Below are positions 12,600 through 24,900 of a stretch of 64,000 nt of DNA, in pieces. Position numbers and translations under genes: made by a program. The stretch is from Paracyclopina nana. Taxonomy: Eukaryota; Arthropoda; Copepoda; Cyclopoida; Cyclopettidae. Position 1 is the first letter of the stretch, and the number at the start of each line of letters is the position of its first letter. Location of the stretch: positions 16,430,001 to 16,494,000 of the forward strand of contig JAGUCH010000001.1 in the NCBI GenBank assembly GCA_019096065.1, in the 5' to 3' direction. The notes below the pieces were generated by a model. The model had not been told where the DNA came from. It saw only the letters and a list, made by a program, of their open reading frames with translations, and made no database searches.

Positions 12600-12855
12600 T
12601 GACCTGAAGAGAAATTGCCGTCAGTCCCGCGCATTGCCAAGCGGCGTTTCGCGGCGCGTTTCCCCGTTCGCGGGTGTTGCCACCTGTGTACGTACGTATA
12701 CATGAGCTTGATGTTGTGAATCGCGCGCTGCTGCTGCTGCAGCTCCACGAAAAGTCCGAGGAGGATCATCGCTCCTCAGGTGGTTTTTAGCCAATTCTTG
12801 GCGGAAATCTTGTGACCTGCGCTGCTTCTGAGAAAACATCAGTCACCGTCCGGCG
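12600..12855 (+). promoter_or_regulatory. CpG-rich segment, candidate promoter or 5' exon of paralog A
   Basis: This segment is markedly richer in CG dinucleotides than its surroundings (runs such as GGCGTTTCGCGGCGCG). It holds TCAGTC initiator-like words and ends in a good donor, CCGGCG|GTGAGA, at 12855/12856. That donor could be joined to the acceptor ending at 17988, immediately before the putative first coding exon of paralog A. No transcript evidence is available, so the link is a proposal. Confidence 0.25.
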
Positions 12856-15800
12856 GTGAGACAGCCAACATACTCAAGTACACTGCCAATTTTCAAGTGT
12901 GTGCCCAAACTCATTCCCTTCCATATACACTAAGCTGGTAAGCAACAATATTGAAATAGTATACATTTTTGCGGTATATACAGCCCATCAAATCGATGCA
13001 TAAAGAATTTAGCATCACCTCCAATTTTGAGTTTTGTTGTGGCTACGGAGGAGGATTTTTAAAATCGCGGCTGCTGGGCGATGCACATATTGGAATTTTA
13101 TTGTGGCTGATGCAAAGTGCACAAGAGCTCTTCAATATCTAGCATCTCGCATTTTGTTCCATTTTTTTACTGTGAAAGACGATCCTGAGTCGTACGAAGC
13201 AGCAGCATCTGTAGAATTCGTATTTCAAAAGCTTCTTTCAACTTTTTCGACACTTGTTGAAGATTTCACCTTTTATCGACATTGCGAGCTGACACCTTAG
13301 ATCAGATGTCATTGCGCACACTTGTTCCCTTTCATCATTATTTTTTTTTCATCGTGAAAAAATGGAATCCTCATTTTTTTCTCTTCTGCATCTTCCTCTA
13401 ATTCCCTTGAAAGACAACACACAAACAAATGCACACACACCAAAATTATCAAGATATTCCACGAACGGCAGTTTTTTCAATTTTTGGCGTACGTTGCGCG
13501 ACATATTTGGCAAATCGAGGGTGTGATTGTCGTTTTCGGGGTATCTTTGCCATCTGTACGAATTTCGGCAGAACTAAAAATATTCATACCCTGTTCACGT
13601 AAGCGTGGTAGGTTTAAAAAATGTGCTCTTCTGGTAGTAGCAGCATCCTTTGTTCTGTGCATGCGATAACACGCCTCTCTGCTTCATCTAATGGTGATGA
13701 ACAATCTTGACTGCATTTTATTCCACAGTAGGTACAACGTACACACACACACGGGTCTCAAGACCGATCAGAACGCGACGAAGGCAGGAGAAAGCCGGGA
13801 TTTCTTCGACACTGGCAAACACTGACCAAAGCTCATAAAACTGCCATAGCAAACATAGCAAGGAGGAAATCCTGTCTTGCACACCAAGATAAGCGCGCAA
13901 ATCTTCGTTTGACAGGATATGAGTTAAAGTAGCCAAGTTATACTATATACATGCGGGAAGTGTTGCTCCCGTTACTATTATACATACTGTATTTAAAAGC
14001 GTGACGATGCTGGTAATCATCTGATGATGAAGCCAGCGAAACGAAGAAGTTGACAGATGATTCCGACTTCGGACCACCGCCGCGGCCAGCAGCACCGAAA
14101 AATCTTCATCTTTTTGTTTATGCCTAGATGAGCAAGAAGGTTGCTACTTAGCAAACGGAGCAGAAATTTCCACAAAATTATATTACAAAACATCAGCTCC
14201 GCTCTTTTTTGAATATTCTCGAATCGCTTCACTGCATGTTACTTCGTTACGTGCGCTGCAACAGTTTGCATCAGAAGCTGGCGTGGATGTGGTCAGGCCA
14301 AATCTATTGAAATCAGGGTTTCACCTTCTTCCACTAGCTGCTCAGGGGTGGTAACCAGCTTTTCCCTCTGTGTATGTACGATTTGGTGGAATTGAAGTAC
14401 ACAGTGGGACGCTTTTTTCGTATATGCTCTTTTTTCGGTCGGTCAGTAAAAGACGCATCATTATTCATGCATCCGTTAAAAGTTGGATTTCCTTTCTTCA
14501 GCAGCAGCAGCCCTCAAATTGAGGAGGGGGGAAATAAAAAATGCTGTTGCTTCGCATTGACATAAAAAGAAAATGCAAACGGTTTCTTTTGTCGAGACTT
14601 TGAGCCGAATGCGACGCTGCTCGCAGTGGGCGTGGCCTAAGTGCAATTCCAGGACATCAAAAGATGCTTCCTTTGCTTCTAGAATTACATGTGTAGTGAG
14701 GAAAAAGACAAAGACTATGTATACGCTCTTTTCGGGGAGATTTCAACGCGAAAGTGTCAATTGAAGCTCTAAGTGGTGGGGCGACACTTTTCTTCTTCTT
14801 CCACTGTGCCAATAAGTCAACAAACCATTCATTCGTCAGTGGTTCTCCTCCCTCGAAGACAATCATGACTATGAAGAAGAGCTGTCTTTGGCGACCTCTT
14901 GATCCCAAGCCATCATGCAATCGATATAATCAGGTTGGCATCATCACATCCTCACAAATTCCCAGGCCCCATCGATAATCATACTGCACAAATCGCATCT
15001 TGGCCTCTTTGTCTTTGAAAATTCAAAAATTCACTCGTATGCACCAGATCAGCAAGCAGCTGGACCCAACAAAAAAGATGGCCAAAATCAACTTTTAAAA
15101 AAGTAGTGTTGGCATATCTTGCTGAAGGTGTTCTTCATAGCACTGGATACTCTCTAGCTGTCGTTGATGATCAGAGCTCACAGACAATGATAATTTGGAA
15201 AAAGATCCCACACAGCATATGGAGTGGTGTCTTTGGCGTGACCTGCAGGTCATCCCACAGAGCCATCATGCACCAAGAAGAAGCAGCAGCATCTGTATTT
15301 TATGCTCTATACATTCTTCAAAGCCAGCAGCAGCAGCCTTAGGGTTATGGCTTTACCTGAGAATGATTTCCGCTCAGCTACTGAAGTTGAGCGAGGGGGG
15401 CAACCGTCAAAAGCATCTTGAACTACACACAACACAGCGCATAATATGTCTGGGATCTTCTCCTGTTGTTGGCGTCCTTCCATTTCTCAAGCTCGCGTTG
15501 GCATCCGGTGCACTCACCCCACCAAGAAGACGAAGAAGAAAGAGAGCCTCAAAATCACCTTATTATATCATCTGATGTGGATCATGACACTTCCTCTCCC
15601 ATTTTAAAAAGACATATCAGCTTCTGCGATGCAGTTGGGAGCTCATCAATGATTTTGATTATGACGCCATGACTTGGACAAAATTCGTGGTGTGTGGATG
15701 GAGAAATCTCATCATCAGGTCTAAGGCAAACACTGCCATTGTTGACACAAAGTTCGCTTTTAAAAGTGGATGCATCATCCACTTCGTCTTCTCCTCTCAA

Positions 15801-17970
15801 TGGAATTTTCGACTGCAACATGATTCCTCAAGGCTATATGCTTTTCCTACATGCTCACAACAGAGAGCAGCCAAAAATGCAGTAAGGACGCGAACAAGGT
15901 ATTAATTAGGTGAGCTCTCCCCTAGCTCAAGCTCATATGCCACATAATAGAGAATCTGAGCAAGGGAAGCGTTTTTTCAGTCTGATTTGGCCTTGGTAGC
16001 AGGAGCAGCATATTGGTCGCAATCATGAATATTAAGCACTTCAAGCTCCAAGTGGCAGTCAATGTATAGCGTAGTGCTTTATGGCACGAGAAGGAAGATT
16101 GCCATTGTCCAATTTGAGCCTGGAGGCATTTTTTTAGAACTTAGTATATGGCACGAGCTACTACTATAAAGCCTGCTTGATTGTGTCCAGGTTTGATTAT
16201 CAGCAACTTCTTGGTGGATGATGATTATTTGGCCTCCAAACTCAGGAAGGTGACAATTGTGGGAAAATGAGAAGCTCCTTTGTCTCCTCCTCTCATCTTT
16301 GATAATTACAGATATTTCTGCACCACATATACTACATTTCAATGGTGGCTTTTTTTGCCATTTGCTGCCTGTCCTTCTTGATTACCGATCCCTATGCAGG
16401 CGCCTAATTATTTGCAACATTCCTCCAGCGCTGCGTGACCGAATCGAACATCCTTTAATTGCGTTCCTCAATGGGATTTCACCCCCTTTTCATTTTTTCG
16501 CCTCTGCATGAGATCACGTAGCTCCGAGTGCTCTACTGTGGTGGTATGAAATGGTGGCAGTGTATATACATCACAATTAGCTACATAATGACTTCCTCTC
16601 GCCTTCAAGACCATGATCTGGAGCACTTTACCTTCATGCATCCAGATCTTGAACGGAAAGCGTAAGTTGCGCACTTTTCGGTTCCTGCTCCAATATATAT
16701 GTTGTAGTAAAAAATGGCGACAATTAATTCCGAAAATGAAGACATCATTATTACTGTCTACTCTTTTAAAAAGTGGGAATCTTTTCCGCCATCTCCGCTC
16801 GCATCATAATCATCATCTCATCTCGCCAGGGGGCAAAAATGGGCGGGCAAAGCTCCATTAGTAGGCACCTGTGATTTGCGCGTTATTAACGTGGGAGAAT
16901 TCATGCCATCCATGCTTTACAAATCCATTAGGCAACCCGCTGAAATCGAGCCCCCCTTTTTTGGGGCCCGTCTTTGCTGGACGTTGTTGGTCACAACTCT
17001 CTCTAAACAAGATGATGGAGAATCTTTGAGTATGTTTGCTCCGGCCACCAATTTCAGGGACATTGCCTACGCTGCTCGCGCGTGAAGAGTCTTGAGACTC
17101 TGCCGCATAAATTGACTGTTTCCATGCACCAAAGAATCGATGAAATTCCCCCATCATCATCATCATTATTATTATGTTAAGGCGTCGTGGTAAATCATTT
17201 GGAGAAAATAATAACAACGCAGGTGTGTGCAGAGGGGGAAAGCCAGTGTGTACACACACATCACATTTTGGCATCTATATAGTATGTGCAGTAATGAACT
17301 CAATACAACGTGCTTTCAGCCGTTTGCGTCCCATCAAGGGAGTCCCCCGCTATTTTTGAAACGTTTTGGCCACTTTGCACGCATCCATTCTGGCAGCCCT
17401 GCTCCGTGTTTACCCAGCCTTCAGCTGAGAGCCTGGGACACCCTTTTATTTTGGTAGTAACGAGTCAGCTCTCTTCAAACATGTGTAATGTGGGAGGAGG
17501 CGAAATTCATAAATTATGTATTTTCGTTCCGTTTTCGGCACGGCCGTGTGCATTGTAGGCGGGCTATTTGTCATCGCTTATTGTGACCTAACACACTTCC
17601 GCGCTGCGAGTCCATCTTTTCACTTTTTATGCATATGCTCTGCTGCTGTACGCGTGTGCCTTTGGCTGCTGTTGCAACCACGATGATATCTGCTGGAGGA
17701 GCCTTGGGGCCATTTTGTACAGTCACACGTTCCACATTTTATGGATATCCATCCTGAGTGCCGAGTTTGTGCTATACCTTTTTTTTTGTTACTTTCGGCC
17801 AAAGTCGCCTTGATTGAAGCTTAACGAGCGTGACACAGTTTTTCGATTGCATGATGCATCATTTCAAAGCTGTGTAGTACATGTAAATACGCTGTATATT
17901 TGCGATATCTTGGTCATTCAAATAAGTAGAGAGAAAGTTTACTACAATCGATTCCTGGAAGTCACGCTTT

Positions 17971-17988
17971 TTTGCTTGTTTGCTGCAG
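17971..17988 (+). other. Splice acceptor before the 5' coding exon of paralog A
   Basis: The tract TTTTGCTTGTTTGCTGCAG is a strong polypyrimidine/AG acceptor. It lies 39 bp before the candidate start codon at 18028. An in-frame TAA at 18010-18012 stops the frame upstream of that ATG, so an upstream exon joined here would be non-coding in that frame. Confidence 0.45.
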
Positions 17989-18027
17989 GTATCACAATCT
18001 GATGGCCAATAATGGTTGAAGGGGACA

Positions 18028-21000
18028 ATGCAAATCCTCAGTAACTCACCACAGCAACAACAACAACAGAACACGATGGAGAACGCTTTTGGACTCAGGC
18101 CTGGCGCAGGCCTCTTAGGTAGAGTGGCGCAGTAAAATGTGGATTTCTGCAATGTTTTTCACAACATCTTCCATTTAGGTCTTCATTTCAACAGAGCCCT
18201 GCTTGGCTCCACCTCAGCATTTCTGCCCTCCTCGCCATCGCCCTCCTCCATTCGAAAGATGGACGAAGAGGCCAAAGACACCCGAACCTCGACACCCTCA
18301 GGCTCCCCTGTGCCCCCTCAGCAAGACTTCAAGTGTCCCCTTTGCCAAGAAAACTTGATGACGCAAAAGGAGTTCACCCAACACATTCGAGGCCACAACG
18401 AGGTCAAGCCCAGCCCCGACCCCAACGACCCGACGGGCCAAGCCAAAGTGTACTACTGCTGCATGTGCAGAAAGATGCTCTCCTCCTTCTCCTCCCTCGA
18501 TAGGCACATGTTGGTGCACAGCGGGGAGAGGCCTTTCAGCTGCGAAAAATGCGGGCAAACCTTCACCACCAATGGCAACATGCATCGACACAAGCGGACC
18601 CATGGAAGCAGGGATTCACGCGAAAGCGATGTGAGTAGCGGGGGAAGCACGACTAATGTTCAACAGCAGCCAAATCAGCTGCCCAATGTAGCGGCTATGA
18701 ATAGCAAGCAGCCCAGGGGCCCTGGGCGGAAAAGGAAATCAAGCACCGATATACTGCCCCTGGGTAGCCCCAGTGACGCCAAATCTTCTGGAGGCCACGC
18801 CAAATGCCCGCTGTGCCCCGAATCCTTCTTCTCAGAGCTCTCCCTAGAATCTCATGTTCACAGTGCGCACCAAGGGCAGACCATCCAGTGCGACGAATGC
18901 TCTCATGCATTCCCCAGCTACACCTACTTGAAGCTGCACAAAAACATGTACCACCCCTCGCCCAACTTCCCTTTCCGCAACGCCTTCCAGCTGGCCGCCC
19001 TGAGCATGGGTCACCAAGCTGGCCTCTTGAAGGAGGAGCCTCCAGCGGTTGCTGCTGCTGCTACCCCAAAGAAAAAGGAGGAGAAGGTCCTCGACCTTTC
19101 CTCCCCTGTAAAGGCCAGTCCACCGCAGGTTGAGGCCCCAGCCGCAATGCGGCCTAGCTCGCAATTCACCTCAATCGAGCAGCTGGCCTCTAAGACGCCC
19201 TCGGAGCATGGCACTGTCAACACTGAAGTTAGCGAGACTTTTGCTGATGAGAACGACCACCTGATCAGGGATATGAAGCTGAAGGGCGAGTTCCCATGCA
19301 GGCTGTGTGATGCAGTCTTCCCCAACTTGCGAGCGCTCAAGGGCCACAACAAGGAGCACATGGACAGGCCCCCCTACATTTGCAACGTGGGCACCTGCCA
19401 GTACAGCAGCAACGACAAGAGCACCCTTGCTCGACATATGAGGACACACACCGGTGAGAAGCCGTTCGAATGCACCATTTGCAACTTTGGATTCACCACG
19501 AAGGCCAACTGTGAGCGGCACGTGAAGAACAAGCATGGCAAGTGCACGAGAGAAGAGGTGCGAGACTCGATCATGATCCACGAAAGCGCGGAGGAAAATG
19601 GAGGGGACAAGCACAACACTTCCATGACAGAGAGCAACGGAAGTGGCGACACCTACCACGAATCCGATTCACCCTCCTCGCCAGCCAAGAAACGGAGGCA
19701 CGAGAGCGAGTTCTCCTCCGACAGGATTTTCGCCCCCTACAGGACCTCGTTGTACCGGCCCAAAGTCGATGCAGCAGACATGAAGGAGCTGGCGGCCAAA
19801 ACGAGCCACGACGAGGCTCCCTTGGACCTCAGCAGGCCAAACACAGGGGACTCCTTCAAGGAGAACGCTCACCAGAAGGTGGCCCCTGCAGCCGCTCCTG
19901 GGTTGCCCTGCAATCCCTTAGACTTTACCAAATCCTTGGCAGCCATGGCCAGTGGCCAGATGCCGTTTCCCTTCCTCCTCTCCCACTTGGCCAATGCTTC
20001 TTCAGCTGGCTCCTTCGACTGGGCGGCCTACTTGATGGCCCAGCAGCAACAGCAGCAGCAGCAGCAAGAGGCTCTTCTCAGGAGGCAAAGAGAGGTAGAG
20101 TTGGCAGCAGCCATGACCATGTCAGCCACCAAAGACCCTGCAGCCCTGCTACTGCACCTAAGCAACCTGCAGTCCTTCCAGGCCTCAGCAGCTCCTCACC
20201 CCATCATGGGATCCAGGCCTCTGGCGACCAGCCCTGAAAAACCGCTGGTCCTCGCCGCCGAGGAGAAATCCGATGGGAGTGACCCAGGAGACTACAAGAT
20301 GATCATCAAAAATGGAGTGCTGATGAAGAAGCAGAAGCAGCGCAGGTATCGCACTGAGCGGCCTCACGAGTGCGAGCACTGCAACGCCAGGTTCACGCTG
20401 AGGTCCAACATGGACAGGCACATCAAGCAGCAGCACTCGAATAGCAGCGAAAAAGGCCACAACGCCGGCGAGGACAAGGAGCGCGTGAAAATGGAGTACG
20501 AGGAGGACGAGGAGGAATACGAGGAAGATGAGGAGGAAGAAGAGGGCATGGATCTCTCCAACCTGGAGGCCTTTGCCAAGACGCACTCCTCGAAGCCCTT
20601 CAGCACCTTCTTCGACACCTCTGACGAAGAGGAGGAGGAAGCTGCCGAGGAGGAGAAGAAGGTGAGCGCGTATGCGTCAGCTCCCAACAAAATCGAGTGT
20701 CCCTTCTGCGGCCGCGGCTTCCCATGGAGCTCCTCGATGAAGAGACACATTCTGACCCACACGGGACAAAAGCCGTTTAAATGTCCCGAATGCCCCCTCT
20801 GGTTCACGACCAAGTCGAATTGCGAGCGGCATTTGGTGCGCAAACATGGCAACAACAACGATACCAATAATGGGCTGCTGTACAACAAAAGACGCTTTGA
20901 GACTCGCCACAACGAGAGCAGCAATGAGGACGAGGAAGAAGATGTGAGCAAGGTTGGCAAGATGGACGCGGAGTCAGCGCCCTTCAAATGCTACCTGTGC

Positions 21001-21585
21001 GAAGATGGCCACAGCACCAAAGAAGAGGCGCTGAAGCACCTCCAAATGGCCCATCCGGAGGACTTTGAGTCCCTCGTGGCCAAGGGAGCCTTCGAGTGCG
21101 GTGGCAGCAACAACGAGCTTTCCTCGCCCCACAACCAGGCAGACGAGCTGGACTCGACCTTTGAGCAGTTGAGAGGGCAGTTCCCGGACTACACCAATCG
21201 CCGCGTGATCTGCGTGTTTTGCATGCGGAAATTTTGGTCAGCCGAGGACCTGCGAAGGCATGTCAGGACGCACACTGGGGAGAAGCCGTACGAATGTGAC
21301 ATTTGCCACAGAAAGTTCACCCTGAAGCACTCCATGCTGAGGCACAGGAAAAAGCACGATTCCGGCGTCTCCAGTGGAGGCGAGGAGGACTGCGACACCG
21401 ACTCGGAGGGCTGCCACTCCAGCACCACTTCTTCTGGCGAGCTGGGCAGATCTTCGCCAGAGGACGCGAAGAACCACCAAGCCGGAGGGGGCGGCGGAAA
21501 TGCCACCAAGAAGAAGAAGCCCAGTCTGATGGACAAGATTAACCAGTTGTCCTCCGCAGCCACGAGCGGCTCCACCGTGAGCTAA
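18028..21585 (+). CDS. RREB1/Hindsight (Pebbled)-family zinc-finger transcription factor, paralog A, 14 C2H2 fingers
   Basis: Nuclear DNA-binding regulator. The certain part begins at ATG 18259 (1108 aa, residues below counted from it). Fourteen C2H2 fingers lie at about 24-46, 65-87, 93-115, 181-204, 209-232, 345-367, 373-397, 403-426, 703-726, 812-834, 840-863, 909-932, 983-1005 and 1011-1033. SSLDRHMLVHSGERPF and TTNGNMHRHKRTH in fingers 2-3 are diagnostic of RREB1/Hindsight, and 14 fingers is also the Drosophila Hindsight number (from memory). Other features: PLDLS at 521-525 (CtBP-type corepressor motif), polyQ at 595-603, acidic runs at about 747-762 and 789-799, and a KKKKPSLMDKINQLSS C-terminal motif shared with paralog B. 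Upstream, ATG 18028 in a Gln-rich exon (18028-18118) can splice over a 60-bp intron (18119-18178) in frame, giving 1165 aa. Another in-frame model joins ATG 18012 via donor 18041 to acceptor 18194. The exact N-terminus is unsettled. Confidence 0.88.
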
Positions 21586-21903
21586 AATTGGCCCTTTTGT
21601 ATATGCAGCCCTAGAAGAAAAGGAGGAGGAAGATTCCAGGCGATCTCAACGAAATAAAAAGCAGCTTATGTGTCTCATATTTGTACATTACTCTGTACAT
21701 AATTGTATCATACTTGCTAAGACTACGCAGCAGCTAGACTCTCCATGCTAGACAATCATTCCATATCTTAAATTAGTGTACCATATGCTTTATGCCCTTC
21801 CGCATGTTTTAGCCACCATATTGTTTAGATTATCTATCCTAGTCCTATGTATACTACTTAATTTTAAATTTTTCACTCTATGGCTAAAAGGATGATCAAT
21901 AAA
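21586..21903 (+). other. 3' UTR of paralog A with two poly(A) signals
   Basis: Two AATAAA hexamers follow the stop codon, at 21653-21658 and 21898-21903. The region between them is AT-rich and contains several TGTA-type words, including one perfect Pumilio-type site. Two alternative 3' ends are therefore possible. Confidence 0.55.
21694..21701 (+). promoter_or_regulatory. Pumilio-type response element in the paralog A 3' UTR
   Basis: TGTACATA matches the Pumilio consensus UGUANAUA. It falls between the two poly(A) signals, so only the longer transcript would carry it. A second, imperfect TGTACATT lies 13 bases upstream. Confidence 0.4.
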
Positions 21904-24900
21904 AAAAACAGCGTGGCAGCTTCGCGGTTGTTGCGTGCATCCAATCATACTAAGTGGAATTTTCATTCAGATGAAATTGACCTTCATCAGCGGGAAACCT
22001 GTTTGTTTTGTGTCCTCGAACATTCCAACCCATCATCTAGAATCTAAGAGTCAGGGATGATGGCCGCTGGCAAAATTAACAAGTCGAAAACAACTCAGCA
22101 AGAAGTGTTTTCAAATTCTGACCATGCAACAATAAGGGGACAAAAAGCTCTCTTATTCGGACGGTCATTGAAATGCATCAGGCTGCTTTTCGGCCGTAAT
22201 TCCCAAGAATAAGTATCAAAGGTCACTCGCGTAGTAGCGTATACACACTAATTGGCGACTGTCTTTGATAAACGAGGCAAAAAGTGCATTTTTCGGGCAT
22301 GCCCTGCTACCATTGAGTACAACGAGGAGCAACCGAAATAACGGATAAAAGCAGATGCAAAACCATGAGTCTTGAAGATCTGGAAGCCTGATTTTCTTTA
22401 GTCACAAATTCATCAGATGGATGGGTGACAAAAACGGGTTTTTTCCAAAGATTCCTACATATTGGCCATCTGCCATCTTGGTATGTGCACAAAAGGCTAA
22501 CTACAAAAGCGAGCCACTTCTTCCACATTTAGTGCTTACTGCTGCTGCATCATATTCAGACTTTTGTCCTTCGACGACGACGACAACGACGAAGAAGACT
22601 ACTTATTTTCTCTCTCTAAAGAAATTGTCACCACGCCCCTCGCGAAGGGGGTTGAAAAAGAGGCAAATGCCATTCCTCTTGGCAGTTGGCCATTTGCTAT
22701 GGCCAATAATTGGACTGAGCTCAAAACATCGTCTCTCTGTATAAGGAGAGATGCAGCAAAAAACTTAATGAGAAGTGATCCCACTTTGAAGCTCACAACA
22801 TATAGCTTAATTCAGAGCCGACGGCTAATGATTGAGTGAGGCCACCTTGGCAATGCATTTCTTCTAGGCTAGCTGCATGATTTTGGGAGTTATATGTCAC
22901 AGCCCTTGTTGTTACCCTTTTTAGGGGCCAGGACCAGAAGGTGTAATTTGCTAGGAAATGGATGCAAATTCTAGACTAGCTGGTTTCCACAGCAAATTCC
23001 TCAAGAGCTCATTTATGGTACGTAGTTGAACAGCTATGGCAATTTCTATTGTTTCGAGGTGCCAAATAAAAATGAATGGATCATAATTTAATGATCCTCA
23101 ACGAGGAGGTTTCCAGATGACACTGATAGAAAACTGGGACCGCTAAAGATCTCCTCCCTGGCACCCAGCAAGACCCCATGCTAAGATTAGTCGCGATTAT
23201 TGTGTGACCATAGTGCCGCTATAAATCTGAAATCCACTCCGGCCCCAACATTAAAATCGTTAATAAACAAAGCCACTTTTTGACGTAACTTGTACCAGAG
23301 AAAAGGAGGGAATTTGCATGAGGATCAAGCCTCATTACATATGGCTTTGGTGCTCTGAAAAGACCTAGCCAAATGTAACCAAATGTCAGCAGCCCCTGAA
23401 CCCACCGTGATGAGGTTTTAGCAGCTAATCCTCGCGGATGGAATTCCCATCAGTATTATTAGCTGTTCTGCTGCTGGAAAATGGTCAGATTTTAGCAGAA
23501 GAGCCTTATCAATCTTCACTATCAACTCCTTTTCTTGCTCCAGCAGCAGCAGCAACAACCGAAGAATTTCCCAAATTACATTAGGAGAAAATTGGTGGAT
23601 GGTAGGAGTAAACACTGTTATCACCCTCAACAACAGCAACACCTTGGAGAGAAGGGGGACAAAAAATAGCATCAAAAAATAAATTCCATACCTGAGCCCG
23701 AGGAATTTCATGGTTGCAAGGTGACTTTTTGCCGCCCAACGCCGAAGAGGAGTGCAGGATTATTGTTGTTGTTATCGAAAAACAAGGCTGCTGCTGATGA
23801 TGATGCTGGTTGTAAACAGAGAACTCCCCGCTGTTTTTGTGGCCATCCCGTATATACTAAATAGTAATTGGCATATTGGTCCTTTTGTGTTGCTGCTCCA
23901 GCATAACGTCTTTTCAGGGATTCCTGTAAAATGAAGCCAACCATGAGAAGAATTTACGGATATTTTGGCACGTGGGATCTTTGACTCAAAATCTTACATG
24001 GAGCTTTGAGGGTCACCAACTGTCACCAATTCAGGTTTTAACTATGCTCTAAGCTTTTGCTTTGACAAAAAGCTTCCTCAGCTGAATCAAAAGCAAGACA
24101 TCTTGGAAAGTGAGGCCAAAGCCCAAATGTCCCGCTCATGTTGCTCTTCCGGCACGCTTTTAACTTTCGACTTTTTTTACTCTTTTACTCAATTTTGCAC
24201 CAAGTCTCTTCTCACAAAGTCACAAGTGACAAGTCAGCTGTCGCGCGACTTAGTAAACAATGACTAATGAGTTTGACGAGAATTTAGCTTGAATCGAATC
24301 ACGAATTGGCTTTTTTGAGGCATTTAAATCATGGCCTTTTCATAACATTTAAAAGCTCTGCGTAAAAAAACCATAATATAAGTAAGTTTAGTCTTCAAGG
24401 AATATGTATACGTTGATTATAAATGAAATAAGTCATTTATTTGGAGCATTGGGGAAGTTCCACCTTAAAGATCTACTAGTTTGTTCCTAAATTCGAACTC
24501 ATTTTTCCTTCTTTGTTATTGTTTCAGCTGACGATTAAGTGACTACTGATCTTCATTTGAAGTTGGAATTTTGGTGTTGTGCTTTTTCTTAGAGGCTCCG
24601 GAAAAAGCAACGTTTTGACGTTTCCTGGAATTCTGGATTTGGTACATGACCAGGCGATCACAAATCGCGGAGTTCTGGCGCAATTCAGAATTTTCGAGGA
24701 GTTGTTGGCTGGAAATTGACAAGCGCGACCAAATCCTTGTTGGAGTATGGCACACGCTCTTACATTATTTCCTCCTTTTTCCCAACGGTCTTCTCCGTCT
24801 TCTTTTCTTGGTGATGAAAAGGTAAACCATTTTCCCTTGACGTGGAGCTTGAAAGGACGACGACGACAATTCAATGAGGCATCAAATTCAATTGTCAACG

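Larger units (their letters stand above)
10146..17988. other. Non-coding stretch upstream of zinc-finger paralog A
   Basis: No reading frame here is convincingly coding. It contains a TTG microsatellite (about 10306-10322), CA runs near 13430-13440 and 13741-13751, a CpG-rich segment (12600-12860, listed separately) and a good splice acceptor just before 17989. It probably includes the 5' end and cis-regulatory DNA of paralog A; that is inferred from position only. Confidence 0.45.

Noticed and set aside
18298-21575. Minus-strand open frames opposite paralog A
   Set aside because: Antisense shadows of the zinc-finger CDS.
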